Source: Prolixibacteraceae bacterium
GTDB lineage: Bacteria > Bacteroidota > Bacteroidia > Bacteroidales > Prolixibacteraceae
Assembly (NCBI GenBank): GCA_003457135.1
Contig: DMSQ01000001.1
Location: forward strand, 49,458 to 62,250
Direction: 5' to 3'
DNA length: 12,793 nt
Shown here: positions 1-7,609 of the stretch, one piece after another
Layout of the letters: each line of letters begins with the position of its first letter
How positions within the stretch are numbered: the stretch's first letter is position 1
Notes under the pieces: model-generated
Database searches by the model: none
The model's input: the letters and a program-made list of their open reading frames with translations, nothing else
What the model was told of the DNA's origin: nothing
Program-made: the position numbers and the translations under genes

Positions 1-1083
1 ACCACCGAACACCTGCCCCTTTTCAGTATGGATGGCGTGGGCGAAGGAAACGATTCGCCAGGCTCCGAACTGCTGATTAAGGCAGTTGACAAAGCCGATG
101 ACCGGCCACTTTGGGTAACTGCCTGGGGTGGCATCAATTGTCTGGCACAGGCGCTCTGGAAAGTGCGCGAAACCCGCGCCAAAGAAGCTGTCCGCAAATT
201 TGTTTCAAAACTGAAGGTGTATTCCATCTCCGACCAGGATTTCGCGGGGCAGTGGATTCGGAACAATTTTCCCGAAATCTTCTATATCGTTGATGCCTCG
301 GCTGGCGACTCCTGGTTGGAATATTACAAGGCCACGTGGACAGGAATTTCAGGCGACCGCTTTTATAAAAACGGGCCTGGATTGTATCAGGAATTGGTTG
401 ACAATCCCTGGTTAGCCGCCAACATTCGCGAAAACCACGGCCCGCTGGCTGCACACTACATTCCGTTTGCCTACATCATGGAAGGCGACACCCCTTCGTT
501 TCTGGGGCTCATCGGCAACGGGCTGGGCTGGTATATCAGTCCTGCTTATGGTGGTTGGGGAGGCAGGTACGAGTTTTACCGCTCTTATGCCGAAAAGGGA
601 AATATCTGGACTAGCTCTGTCAATTCACAGGACGAAATTCTATTACCCGATGGACGTAAAGAGGCCTCGAACCAGGCCACCGTCTGGCGTTGGCGTGAGG
701 CTTACCAGCACGATTTTGCCGTCCGCATGGACTGGAACATTACCAATGATTTCAAAAATGCCAACCATAATCCGGTTTTGGCTTTAAATGGAAATGTGGG
801 AAAAGCCATAGCTACAGCAAAAGTAAACCCAGGTGCAAAAGTACAGCTATCAGCAAAAGGAAGCAGCGATCCCGATGGCGACAAACTCAGTTACCGCTGG
901 TATATTTACCGCGAGGCAGGTGGTTTTGATGGTGACCTCGAACTGGCCAACCCAGGTTCTGAAGAAATCACTTTCGCAATGCCCGAACTGAAAAAAGACC
1001 AGTCGCTGCACATCATCCTCGAAGTGAAAGATTCGGGAACTCCGGCGCTGTTTAGTTACCGAAGAATAATTTTAACAAACTAA
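1..1083 (+). CDS. DUF1593 / Sde182-like secreted glycan-associated protein, 3' part
   Basis: The reading frame is open from base 1, so the start and the N-terminal part of the gene lie upstream; 360 codons are visible. The fragment carries hallmarks of the DUF1593 family (Sde182-type proteins with a nucleoside-hydrolase-like N-terminal domain), including the stretch DRPLWVTAWGGINCLAQAL (about residues 35-53 of the fragment) and a Trp/Gly/Tyr-rich segment near residues 170-195. From about residue 260 it passes into a beta-sandwich tail with a PKD/Ig-like signature (GSSDPDGDK, near residues 287-295), matching the Sde182 C-terminal domain that has been linked to cellulose binding. The biochemical activity of the family is unsettled; a role in handling an exported or surface glycan is inferred. 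The acidic N-terminal metal site expected in the nucleoside-hydrolase fold is outside the window. The next gene starts 6 bp after the stop, so the two are probably cotranscribed. The family call is firm, the function is not. Confidence 0.85.
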   Translation, partial: TTEHLPLFSMDGVGEGNDSPGSELLIKAVDKADDRPLWVTAWGGINCLAQALWKVRETRAKEAVRKFVSKLKVYSISDQDFAGQWIRNNFPEIFYIVDASAGDSWLEYYKATWTGISGDRFYKNGPGLYQELVDNPWLAANIRENHGPLAAHYIPFAYIMEGDTPSFLGLIGNGLGWYISPAYGGWGGRYEFYRSYAEKGNIWTSSVNSQDEILLPDGRKEASNQATVWRWREAYQHDFAVRMDWNITNDFKNANHNPVLALNGNVGKAIATAKVNPGAKVQLSAKGSSDPDGDKLSYRWYIYREAGGFDGDLELANPGSEEITFAMPELKKDQSLHIILEVKDSGTPALFSYRRIILTN

Positions 1084-1089
1084 TACCCA

Positions 1090-2772
1090 ATGAAAACTTT
1101 TCAGTTATTTATTTCAGGTTGTCTGATTTGCCAAATGCTAAGCGGATTTGCCCAGTCCGGCCCGGTACAGACAAAAAATACCGACGAAAAGCTGCTTTAC
1201 CACAACATTGTTACCGACAGCGAAGGCCATATTTTACCCTGGTATTCGCCTGAACTGGGAAAATCGTACGATTTCGTAATCGGAAAAGTCTGGAATTTCT
1301 GGAACACCATGCGCACCGACAAAAACGGCTTGCCCTATTACATGAATCACCAGGTTTGGCGGGGCGATTTTAACGACCGTCGTGGCATAGGCGGCGACCA
1401 GTTTGCGATGGCGCTTTCGTCGTGGAATTTGCTCTATGGTTATTCAGGAAATGAAGAAGTGAAAGAAGATATGAAATTTATTGCCGATTATTACCTTACT
1501 CATTCGCTTTCTCCGGCTGATGCGGCCTGGCCCAATATCCCCTATCCGTACAACACCCTGATTTATTCCGGGATTTATGATGGCGACATGGTAATCGGTC
1601 CCGGTTTTACCCAACCCGACAAAGCCGGATCGCTCGGGTTGGAGCTGGTAAAGCTTTACAAGATGACCAATACTACAACTTATCCGAACATTACCGACAA
1701 ATGTTATCTGGAAGCTGCCGTAAAAATTGCCAACACACTTTCGAAACAAATCAAGGTTGGTGATGAGAAAAATTCTCCACTTCCGTTTAAAGTGAATGCC
1801 ATTTCCGGAGAAATTGGCCGGTTAAAACACAATTCAGGCAGCGGTCAGGATGATCAGTTAAGCAGCTATACCAGCAACTGGTCGGGCACGATGGAATTAT
1901 TTCTGAACCTGATTGAATTGAAATCAGGTGATGTTGACAACTACCAAATGGCGTTTGACAAACTCCTGAACTGGATGAAGAATTATCCGATGAAAACCAA
2001 CAAATGGGGACCGTTTTTCGAGGATATTCCCGGTTGGAGCGACACCCAGATCAATGCCGTCACTTTTGCCCAGTTTATGATGAACCATCCCGAATATTTT
2101 CCGAATTGGAAAACCGAAGTGAAAGGAATTTTCGATTGGGTGTACAAAATCCTCGGCAACCGTGAATGGGAGAAATACGGGGTAATTGTGGTGAATGAAC
2201 AAACAGCCTACCAAACTCCGGGAAACAGCCACAGTTCAAGGCAAGCTTCAGCAGAGTTGCAATACGCTGCACTTACCGGCGAAAATTCGCAGGTAACAAA
2301 TGCTGTCCGCACCCTCAGTTGGGCAACCTATATGGTTGATGATGACGGGAAAAACCGCTATCCGCGCGATGAGGTTTGGATGACTGACGGTTACGGCGAT
2401 TATGTCCGCCACTATTTGAGGGCAATGTCGTTTAAACCCGAACTGGCTCCTGCCGATCAGAATCACTTGCTCAGTTCAACTTCGGTCATTCAACTGATGG
2501 AATATCCACAACACCTCAACAAGTTTTTTGGATCTGACGCACCTGTTGACAAGGCCAAAACAACTTTGATGAATTACCGTACTTTTGATGAAAAATCAAC
2601 GGAAATGATCCGGATGAATCAAAAACCCAGATCAGTACTGGTGAATAAGAATATAATTCAGGAAACGGAGCAGATTGACCGGGAAGGCTGGAGTTGGAAA
2701 TCCCTTGCAAAGGGCGGAATCCTGACAATCAGGCACCGGAACGGAAACCGAATAGCAGTTATTGGGAATTGA
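1090..2772 (+). CDS. secreted protein of unassigned family, probable alpha/alpha-toroid carbohydrate-active enzyme
   Basis: A 560-residue protein with a clear Sec signal peptide: a short basic start, a hydrophobic core at residues 4-19 and probable cleavage near SGFAQ-SGP (about residue 22). The mature part is rich in Trp, Tyr and Asp and appears mostly helical, with recurring aromatic/acidic loops such as GIGGDQF, YDGDMVIGPGF and DDQLSSYTSNW. This is the style of (alpha/alpha)-toroid glycoside hydrolases and polysaccharide lyases. The last ~50 residues look like a small beta domain. I do not recognise a named family and cannot identify catalytic residues with certainty; acidic residues in the loops above are candidates. 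It lies 6 bp after the DUF1593 gene and 15 bp before rhaD, so it probably belongs to the same operon and acts outside the cytoplasm on the same glycan. The ATG at 1090 is chosen because it begins the signal peptide. Existence as a gene is near certain; an enzymatic role is inferred from composition and context. Confidence 0.8.
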   Translation: MKTFQLFISGCLICQMLSGFAQSGPVQTKNTDEKLLYHNIVTDSEGHILPWYSPELGKSYDFVIGKVWNFWNTMRTDKNGLPYYMNHQVWRGDFNDRRGIGGDQFAMALSSWNLLYGYSGNEEVKEDMKFIADYYLTHSLSPADAAWPNIPYPYNTLIYSGIYDGDMVIGPGFTQPDKAGSLGLELVKLYKMTNTTTYPNITDKCYLEAAVKIANTLSKQIKVGDEKNSPLPFKVNAISGEIGRLKHNSGSGQDDQLSSYTSNWSGTMELFLNLIELKSGDVDNYQMAFDKLLNWMKNYPMKTNKWGPFFEDIPGWSDTQINAVTFAQFMMNHPEYFPNWKTEVKGIFDWVYKILGNREWEKYGVIVVNEQTAYQTPGNSHSSRQASAELQYAALTGENSQVTNAVRTLSWATYMVDDDGKNRYPRDEVWMTDGYGDYVRHYLRAMSFKPELAPADQNHLLSSTSVIQLMEYPQHLNKFFGSDAPVDKAKTTLMNYRTFDEKSTEMIRMNQKPRSVLVNKNIIQETEQIDREGWSWKSLAKGGILTIRHRNGNRIAVIGN

Positions 2773-2787
2773 AACAAAAAAATAATC

Positions 2788-3594
2788 ATGCAAAAACTAA
2801 TTGACGAAATCAAAAAAACCAGTGGCGACATGGCTCGCCGCGGTTGGGCAGAATCGAACGGAGGAAACATTAGCCTTCGCTTAAATCCGGAAAATTATGA
2901 ATATTTCAATGGGTTTCAGCCCAAGTCAGATTGGGTGAAACTGCCCATGGCTATGCCCGAAATTGCAGGAGAACGCTTCCTCGTCTCCGGAACCGGCCGG
3001 TTTATACGTAACATCGAAGTTTTTCCTGAAAAGAATATCGGGGTTATCGAAATTGACGAATCGGGTGAAGCCTGGCAGTTGCTTTGGGGTTATGAGCCTG
3101 TTGGTGCGCCTACTTCAGAGCTTCCATCACATTTGCTGTCGCATTGCCGCATTAAGGAAAAATCGGACAATACGTCGTTTGCATTCATTCATACCCACCC
3201 AAACAGCGTAATTGCCTTAACTTATGCGGTTGCTAATCTGGATACCAAAAGCCTGAGCAAACTGCTATGGCAAAGTCATGCTGAATGCGTGGTGGTTTTT
3301 CCTCAGGGCATCGAGTTTCTGCCTTGGGTAATGGCCGGAAGCATGGATTTAGGCCGGGCAACAGCCGATGCGATGAGCCGCCGGAATCTTGCTGTCTGGC
3401 AGTTTCATGGTATTTGCGGATGTGGCCGCAACCTTGACGAGGCCTTTGGTCGTATTGATGTGGCTGAAAAAGCATCAGAAATCTGCCTTCGGGTAATGGC
3501 TGCCGGTGGTGTCAAACAAACCCTGAGCGATACGCAATTACGCGCGATTGCAGCAAACTTTAATTGTCCGTTGGATGAATCGTTGTTTGATTGA
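2788..3594 (+). CDS. rhaD: rhamnulose-1-phosphate aldolase
   Basis: A class II, zinc-dependent aldolase that cleaves L-rhamnulose 1-phosphate into dihydroxyacetone phosphate and L-lactaldehyde, the last phosphorylated-sugar step of L-rhamnose catabolism, in the cytoplasm. It is 268 residues long against 274 for the E. coli enzyme and matches it along its whole length from memory: ESNGGNISLRL (22-32), SGTGRFIRN (67-75), PTSELPSHLLSHC (108-120), a His-x-His pair, WQFHGICGCG (204-213) and DVAEKASEI near 224-232. The residues expected to bind zinc and catalyse are present: H135, H137 and H207 as ligands, and E111 as the acid/base (E. coli E117, H141, H143, H212). No signal peptide is seen, as expected. 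The 15-bp A-rich gap after the preceding secreted protein implies cotranscription. Isomerase (rhaA/rhaI) and kinase (rhaB) genes are not in the window. The stop lies 3 bp from the end of the convergent ATPase gene. Confidence 0.96.
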   Translation: MQKLIDEIKKTSGDMARRGWAESNGGNISLRLNPENYEYFNGFQPKSDWVKLPMAMPEIAGERFLVSGTGRFIRNIEVFPEKNIGVIEIDESGEAWQLLWGYEPVGAPTSELPSHLLSHCRIKEKSDNTSFAFIHTHPNSVIALTYAVANLDTKSLSKLLWQSHAECVVVFPQGIEFLPWVMAGSMDLGRATADAMSRRNLAVWQFHGICGCGRNLDEAFGRIDVAEKASEICLRVMAAGGVKQTLSDTQLRAIAANFNCPLDESLFD

Positions 3595-3597
3595 TTG

Positions 3598-4881
3598 CTA
3601 AATGATTCCGTACAGGGGAACATTAGTCATCCATTCCTCCTTTTTATATGGGGCTACAGATGTGCGGATTGCCTTTTCGGGTTTATATTTTTCGCAAAAC
3701 AATTTAAAACTCTTAGCTCGCAAATTTTCACCCGATTTTACTTCGATGGGGATGATTTCGCCTTCATCCTGAACGACAAAATCAACTTCGGCAGTGCTTC
3801 TTTCATTGGTCCAGTAACCAATATAACTTTCAGTTTTTAGGCGCAGTTGCTGCATAACAAACTGCTCGGCAAGTGCGCCTTTAAACTCGGTAAATACTGC
3901 ATTTCCTTCAATCAGCGTCCTCACATTTAAACCAGCCATTGCTCCCAGCAGACCAACATCATGTAAAAAAAGTTTGAAAACCGATAAATCCTGATAAGCA
4001 ATCAAGGGCAATGTGGGTTTAGAAATACGGTGGCTTTTCAGAATTAATCCACTGTCAACCAACCACTGAATGGCCAGTTCGAAATCCTTTGCTCGTGCAC
4101 CTTCACGAATAACACCAAATACGAATTTCTTGTTTTCCTTGGCTAATTGCGCCGGAATATTTTGCCAAACCATCCGAATGCGAGGAACAACCTCGCGAGG
4201 GGCATGTTTAGAAAAGTCACCCTCATAAGAATGCAAAATCTGGTTCTGGGTTTGCCTGACCAATTCCCAGTTTCGTGTTTCAGCAAAAATCTTAACAACT
4301 TCGGGCATCCCACCTGTAAAAAGATAAAACCGAAGGTACTCGGTCAGTTTTTGATGAAAGAAGCTGATTACTTCCCAGTCCTGTTTTTGAATGATTTCAG
4401 CCAGTCCATTTTCGTTGATGGCACATAGAAACTCATCGAACGACATGGGGCGCAAATCCAAAAAATTAACTTTTCCAACCGGGAACGAAATATTGGAATG
4501 CAAGCCCATTCCAAGCAGCGATCCGGCTGCTGCCAAATAGTATTGTGGTGCATTTTCCTGAAAATATTTCAGCGAGGTGATTCCTTTTTCGGCTGATTGG
4601 ATTTCATCGAAGATTAGCAGTGTATCTTCAGTATTGATGATTGTCTGTGAGTGGATTTGAATGGTGTTGATAATACGGGAAATGTCAAAATCATTCAGAA
4701 AAATCTTTTGCAGGGAAGGTGTTTCCTCAAAATTGACATATACCGTATTCTTAAAGGCTGTTCTTCCAAATTCCTTCAGAAGCCAGGTTTTGCCGGTTTG
4801 ACGGGCACCACGTACTATCAAAGGTTTTCTGTAGCTGCTTTCCTTCCATTTATAAAGTTCGTTTGTGCTGTTTCGTTTCAT
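3598..4881 (-). CDS. AAA_14/DUF4143 family ATPase
   Basis: A 427-residue ATPase of a type very common in Bacteroidota and often present in many copies per genome; its cellular role is not established. The N-terminal AAA_14 domain shows a Walker A motif GARQTGKT (25-32), a Walker B motif LLIFDEIQ (88-95) and a sensor-like AAAGSLLG (117-124). The C-terminal DUF4143 part ends in a PD-(D/E)XK-nuclease-like core: EVDFVV (365-370) followed by IEVKSG (379-384). I cannot say whether it is an active nuclease. Start choice: the ATG at 4881 follows AGGAG with no spacer; a promoter box lies 23 bp further upstream, and no better ATG precedes Walker A. It is the only minus-strand gene in an otherwise plus-strand glycan locus, its stop is 3 bp from the rhaD stop, and a palindromic repeat array sits directly upstream. 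This suggests a self-contained accessory cassette rather than a functional part of the glycan pathway (inference). Confidence 0.92.
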   Translation of the reverse strand: MKRNSTNELYKWKESSYRKPLIVRGARQTGKTWLLKEFGRTAFKNTVYVNFEETPSLQKIFLNDFDISRIINTIQIHSQTIINTEDTLLIFDEIQSAEKGITSLKYFQENAPQYYLAAAGSLLGMGLHSNISFPVGKVNFLDLRPMSFDEFLCAINENGLAEIIQKQDWEVISFFHQKLTEYLRFYLFTGGMPEVVKIFAETRNWELVRQTQNQILHSYEGDFSKHAPREVVPRIRMVWQNIPAQLAKENKKFVFGVIREGARAKDFELAIQWLVDSGLILKSHRISKPTLPLIAYQDLSVFKLFLHDVGLLGAMAGLNVRTLIEGNAVFTEFKGALAEQFVMQQLRLKTESYIGYWTNERSTAEVDFVVQDEGEIIPIEVKSGENLRAKSFKLFCEKYKPEKAIRTSVAPYKKEEWMTNVPLYGII

Positions 4882-4904
4882 CTCCTGAAGTTGAATTTTG
4901 GTTT

Positions 4905-4912
4905 CAAAAGTA
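4905..4912 (-). promoter_or_regulatory. Bacteroidota-type -7 promoter box for the ATPase gene
   Basis: Read on the minus strand this is TACTTTTG, a full match to the TAnnTTTG consensus of Bacteroidota primary-sigma promoters, 23 bp upstream of the ATPase ATG. The -33 region has no good TTTG match. The first palindromic repeat copy abuts the box and fills the -33/-7 spacer. The box is itself half of a second small palindrome, AAAAGT-AC-ACTTTT, at 4906-4919. A protein bound to the repeat would be placed to compete with RNA polymerase (inference). Confidence 0.55.
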
Positions 4913-5000
4913 CACTTTTATCAGGATTAAAATGAATTATTCTACACTTTTATCAGGATAAATATGCTATTTGATTGCACTTTTATCAGGATAAAATGAT
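4911..5000. repeat. three tandem copies of a palindromic element, 32-33 bp period
   Basis: Each copy holds the identical 15-mer CACTTTTATCAGGAT, at 4913-4927, 4945-4959 and 4978-4992 (+ strand); start-to-start spacing is 32 and 33 bp. Copy 3 contains a perfect inverted repeat, TTTTATC-AG-GATAAAA (4981-4996). Copy 2 keeps 6-bp arms, and copy 1 has a one-base disruption of the right arm. Sequence after the core is only partly conserved (variants of TAAAATGATT). The period is close to three helical turns, so the sites would lie on one face of the DNA. The array is in the intergenic region between the divergent ATPase and GH78-like genes, touching the ATPase promoter box. It is most simply read as an operator array or recognition site for a dimeric DNA-binding protein. 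Confidence 0.85.
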
Positions 5001-5093
5001 TTGCCGTAAAATATTTCTGGTCGTAAGGATTGATTTTATAAGGCTGTCCGCATTTGACTTTTTTTATTTCCAAAGTCGTACTAAAAGAATTTC

Positions 5094-5101
5094 TATCTTT
5101 A
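5094..5101 (+). promoter_or_regulatory. weak candidate -7 box for the second glycan operon
   Basis: TATCTTTA matches TAnnTTTG at all but the last base and lies 23 bp before the chosen ATG of the GH78-like gene. No TTTG-like -33 element is found at the usual spacing (the TTTGAC at 5053-5058 is too far away), so this is only a candidate. Some promoter is expected here because the upstream gene is divergent. Confidence 0.25.
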
Positions 5102-5124
5102 TTATCGAATTTAAACATAAGGCA

Positions 5125-7590
5125 ATGGAACGGAAAATGTTTTATTTTACAGCAAATGCAATTGACGACTTCACCCAAACTAAAAATCAATTCATTACAA
5201 GCGTAAAGATAGGTTTTACGCTCTTAGCCATCCTCACAATCAGTTCTTTAGCAGCACAACCGGTAAACTGGACCGCCCAATGGATCATGCATCCAACCGC
5301 TGAACCGCAGGCACATGCTGTAATGTTGTTCCGAAAAAGTTTTGAACTTCAGGCAAAACCCGAAAAGTTCGTTGTACATATTTCGGCTGACAACCATTAC
5401 CGGCTGTTTGTAAATGGACAGTATATTCTGCGTGGACCGGCAAGGGGCGACCTCTCGCACTGGTTCTATGAAACAGTTGATCTGGCCGATTACCTTCAGC
5501 CCGGGAAAAACGCTATTGCAGCCGAAGTGGTCAACTGGGGGCCGAAACGCTCGTTCACTTATTTTTCGCAAATGACTTCCTTCATTTTGCAGGGCGATTC
5601 CAAAGCCGAAAAAATGGTCAATACTTCAGGCGGAAGCTGGAAATGTTTTCAAAACGAAGCTTATTCGCCAAAAATTGTGGAATGGATGACCGACAGGAAT
5701 ACCATTGATTTTGGGTTGTATGTGGGCAATCCGACCGACAGCATCCGGGCCGATAAATATCCCTGGGGCTGGGAAACTCACGGGTACGACGATACAGCCT
5801 GGCTTCCGGCTAAATGGGCCGATATTGCCGGAGGACGAAACGAACAATTTGCCGGCGGAATTCTTTATGGAGGCGGGAAATTGCTTATTCCGCGCCGCAC
5901 CGGCCTTTTGAAAGAAGAAAAAGTTCAGTTTGCCGGAATCCGCCGCTCTTCAGGGATGGACGTGATGGATGATTTCCTGAAAGGAACCGGAAGTCTCACC
6001 ATTCCGGCCAATAAAAAAGTAAATATCCTGATTGATCAGGCTGTAGAAACAATGGGCTATCCTGAAATGCTGGTTTCAGGAGGAAAAGATGCATGGATTC
6101 AGGCGATGTATGCCGAGAATATGATAGTCAAAAATCAATCACCGAAAGGAAACCGCAACGATATTGAAGGCAAATTTATGGTTGGATTGAAAGATGTATT
6201 TATTCCCGACGGAGGAAAATCCCGCTTTTTCAAACCAACTTACATCCGCGCATTCCGTTACATTCAACTCGATATTGAAACTAAATCTTCACCGCTGGTT
6301 ATCGAAAATTATTACCACATGGCCTGTAATGCGCCTATTGAGCGAAAAGCGGTTTTCGAAACCGATTATCCGCTTACCGATTGGGTGATGGATGCCGGAT
6401 GGCGGACGGTCAGCATTTGCGCACAGGACATGCTTTTGTCGGATGCCGCTTACGAACAAATGCAATATACCGGCGATTCGCGGGTTCACAATCTGACACT
6501 TCTCACACTTTCAGGTGACGACCTATTGACCCGAAATGCGCTCATTCAGTTCGACCAGTCGCGCATTCCTGAAGGCCTGACTTATGCCTGTTACCCGAAT
6601 CCTTTTCACCTGATTATTCCCTCGTACTCGCTCATCTGGATTGACCAGGTGCACGATTACATGATGTGGAAAGATGACAAAACTTTTATCTCGCAGTTTG
6701 AACTGGGAGTCGGTAATGTGTTGCACTGGTTCGAACATAAAATGCAACCCAACGGCCTGATGGGTAAAATGGACTGGTGGGGAGCGCTGGCCTGGCCACG
6801 GCATTACAAAAACGGAGAACCGCCCACCATTTACGAAGGTAACTGTACTTTATATACTTTGCATTACGCCTACACTTTACGTCATGCCTCCAATATTTTC
6901 GACTACCTCGGCAAACCGGATCAGGCGGCAGATTACCGCAAACGTGCCGATGAGATTTGTTCTGCAGTAAACAAACTTTGTAAAAACACCGATGGCTTTT
7001 ACACCGAATCGCCCAATAACAAGAAGGTTAGCCAAATCACCAATCTGCTGGCGATTCTGGCCGAAGCCACTTCAGGCGATGAGGCTAAACAATTGATGCC
7101 AAAACTGCTCGAACCCAAAGACTGGTTTGGTCAGGTAGATTTATTTCTGCATTTATACCTGTTCGAAGCTATGAATAAAACTGGATTTCAGGAGAAATTT
7201 TTACCAGAACTTTCGGAATGGGAACTGATGAAAGAGCGTGGAATGAGCACTTTTGCTGAAGTTCCGCTCGAATGGGGCGAAGAAAACCAACGCTCCGAAT
7301 GTCATCCGTGGAGTACTGCTCCTAATTATTTCTTCTTCCGGACTGTGTGCGGAATTCAAGCGACTTCTGCTGGTCACAAAACCGTTGAAATAGCTCCGGC
7401 ATTTGGCGAACTGACCCAAATTAAAGCGGTTTACCCGCATCCATTGGGAAATATCGAACTTGATTTGCGCAAAGTGGATTCGCGGGTTGAAGGGACGATT
7501 GTAACACCGAAAGAAATGCAATGCACTTTTGTTTGGGGAAATCAAAAAATGAATTTGCGCGGCGGGAAACAGAATATCGGGGTGGAATAA
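5125..7590 (+). CDS. GH78-like alpha-L-rhamnosidase (possibly with altered active site)
   Basis: From the ATG at 5125 this is 821 residues. After the signal sequence comes a beta-sandwich start typical of GH78 proteins (NWTAQWIM at about 48-55, then FVVHISADNHYRLFVNG and the NAIAAEVVNWG stretch), then an (alpha/alpha)6 catalytic domain from about residue 400, and a C-terminal beta domain. The acid motif region reads SDAAYEQMQYTGDSR (439-453). E444 and D451 match the catalytic acid and the GD aspartate of the family pattern DCPYYEQLQYxGDTR, but the leading Asp-Cys-Pro is replaced by Ser-Asp-Ala. The candidate base E712 (TFAE) and the SECHPWS segment (724-730) are conserved. Expected activity is removal of terminal alpha-L-rhamnose, which would feed RhaD. 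The start is uncertain: the hydrophobic signal core begins only at about residue 27-29, preceded by an unusually long polar segment; ATG 5137 is an alternative. It leads a tight operon, with the next gene 19 bp downstream. Confidence 0.85.
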   Translation: MERKMFYFTANAIDDFTQTKNQFITSVKIGFTLLAILTISSLAAQPVNWTAQWIMHPTAEPQAHAVMLFRKSFELQAKPEKFVVHISADNHYRLFVNGQYILRGPARGDLSHWFYETVDLADYLQPGKNAIAAEVVNWGPKRSFTYFSQMTSFILQGDSKAEKMVNTSGGSWKCFQNEAYSPKIVEWMTDRNTIDFGLYVGNPTDSIRADKYPWGWETHGYDDTAWLPAKWADIAGGRNEQFAGGILYGGGKLLIPRRTGLLKEEKVQFAGIRRSSGMDVMDDFLKGTGSLTIPANKKVNILIDQAVETMGYPEMLVSGGKDAWIQAMYAENMIVKNQSPKGNRNDIEGKFMVGLKDVFIPDGGKSRFFKPTYIRAFRYIQLDIETKSSPLVIENYYHMACNAPIERKAVFETDYPLTDWVMDAGWRTVSICAQDMLLSDAAYEQMQYTGDSRVHNLTLLTLSGDDLLTRNALIQFDQSRIPEGLTYACYPNPFHLIIPSYSLIWIDQVHDYMMWKDDKTFISQFELGVGNVLHWFEHKMQPNGLMGKMDWWGALAWPRHYKNGEPPTIYEGNCTLYTLHYAYTLRHASNIFDYLGKPDQAADYRKRADEICSAVNKLCKNTDGFYTESPNNKKVSQITNLLAILAEATSGDEAKQLMPKLLEPKDWFGQVDLFLHLYLFEAMNKTGFQEKFLPELSEWELMKERGMSTFAEVPLEWGEENQRSECHPWSTAPNYFFFRTVCGIQATSAGHKTVEIAPAFGELTQIKAVYPHPLGNIELDLRKVDSRVEGTIVTPKEMQCTFVWGNQKMNLRGGKQNIGVE

Positions 7591-7609
7591 CCATATAGAA
7601 ATAAACCGA

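Noticed and set aside
3580..3620. Bidirectional terminator between rhaD and the ATPase gene
   Set aside because: Only 3 bp separate the two stop codons and I see no GC-rich hairpin followed by a T-run on either side.
4911..5000. CRISPR-like repeat array
   Set aside because: The period is about 32-33 bp in total with only a 15-bp identical core, the in-between sequence is partly conserved and too short for spacers, there are only three copies, and no cas gene is near.
4975..5124. TTG start at 4975 (or ATG at 4996) for the GH78-like gene
   Set aside because: These starts fall inside or against the third repeat copy and would place about 65-75 non-homologous residues before the signal peptide.
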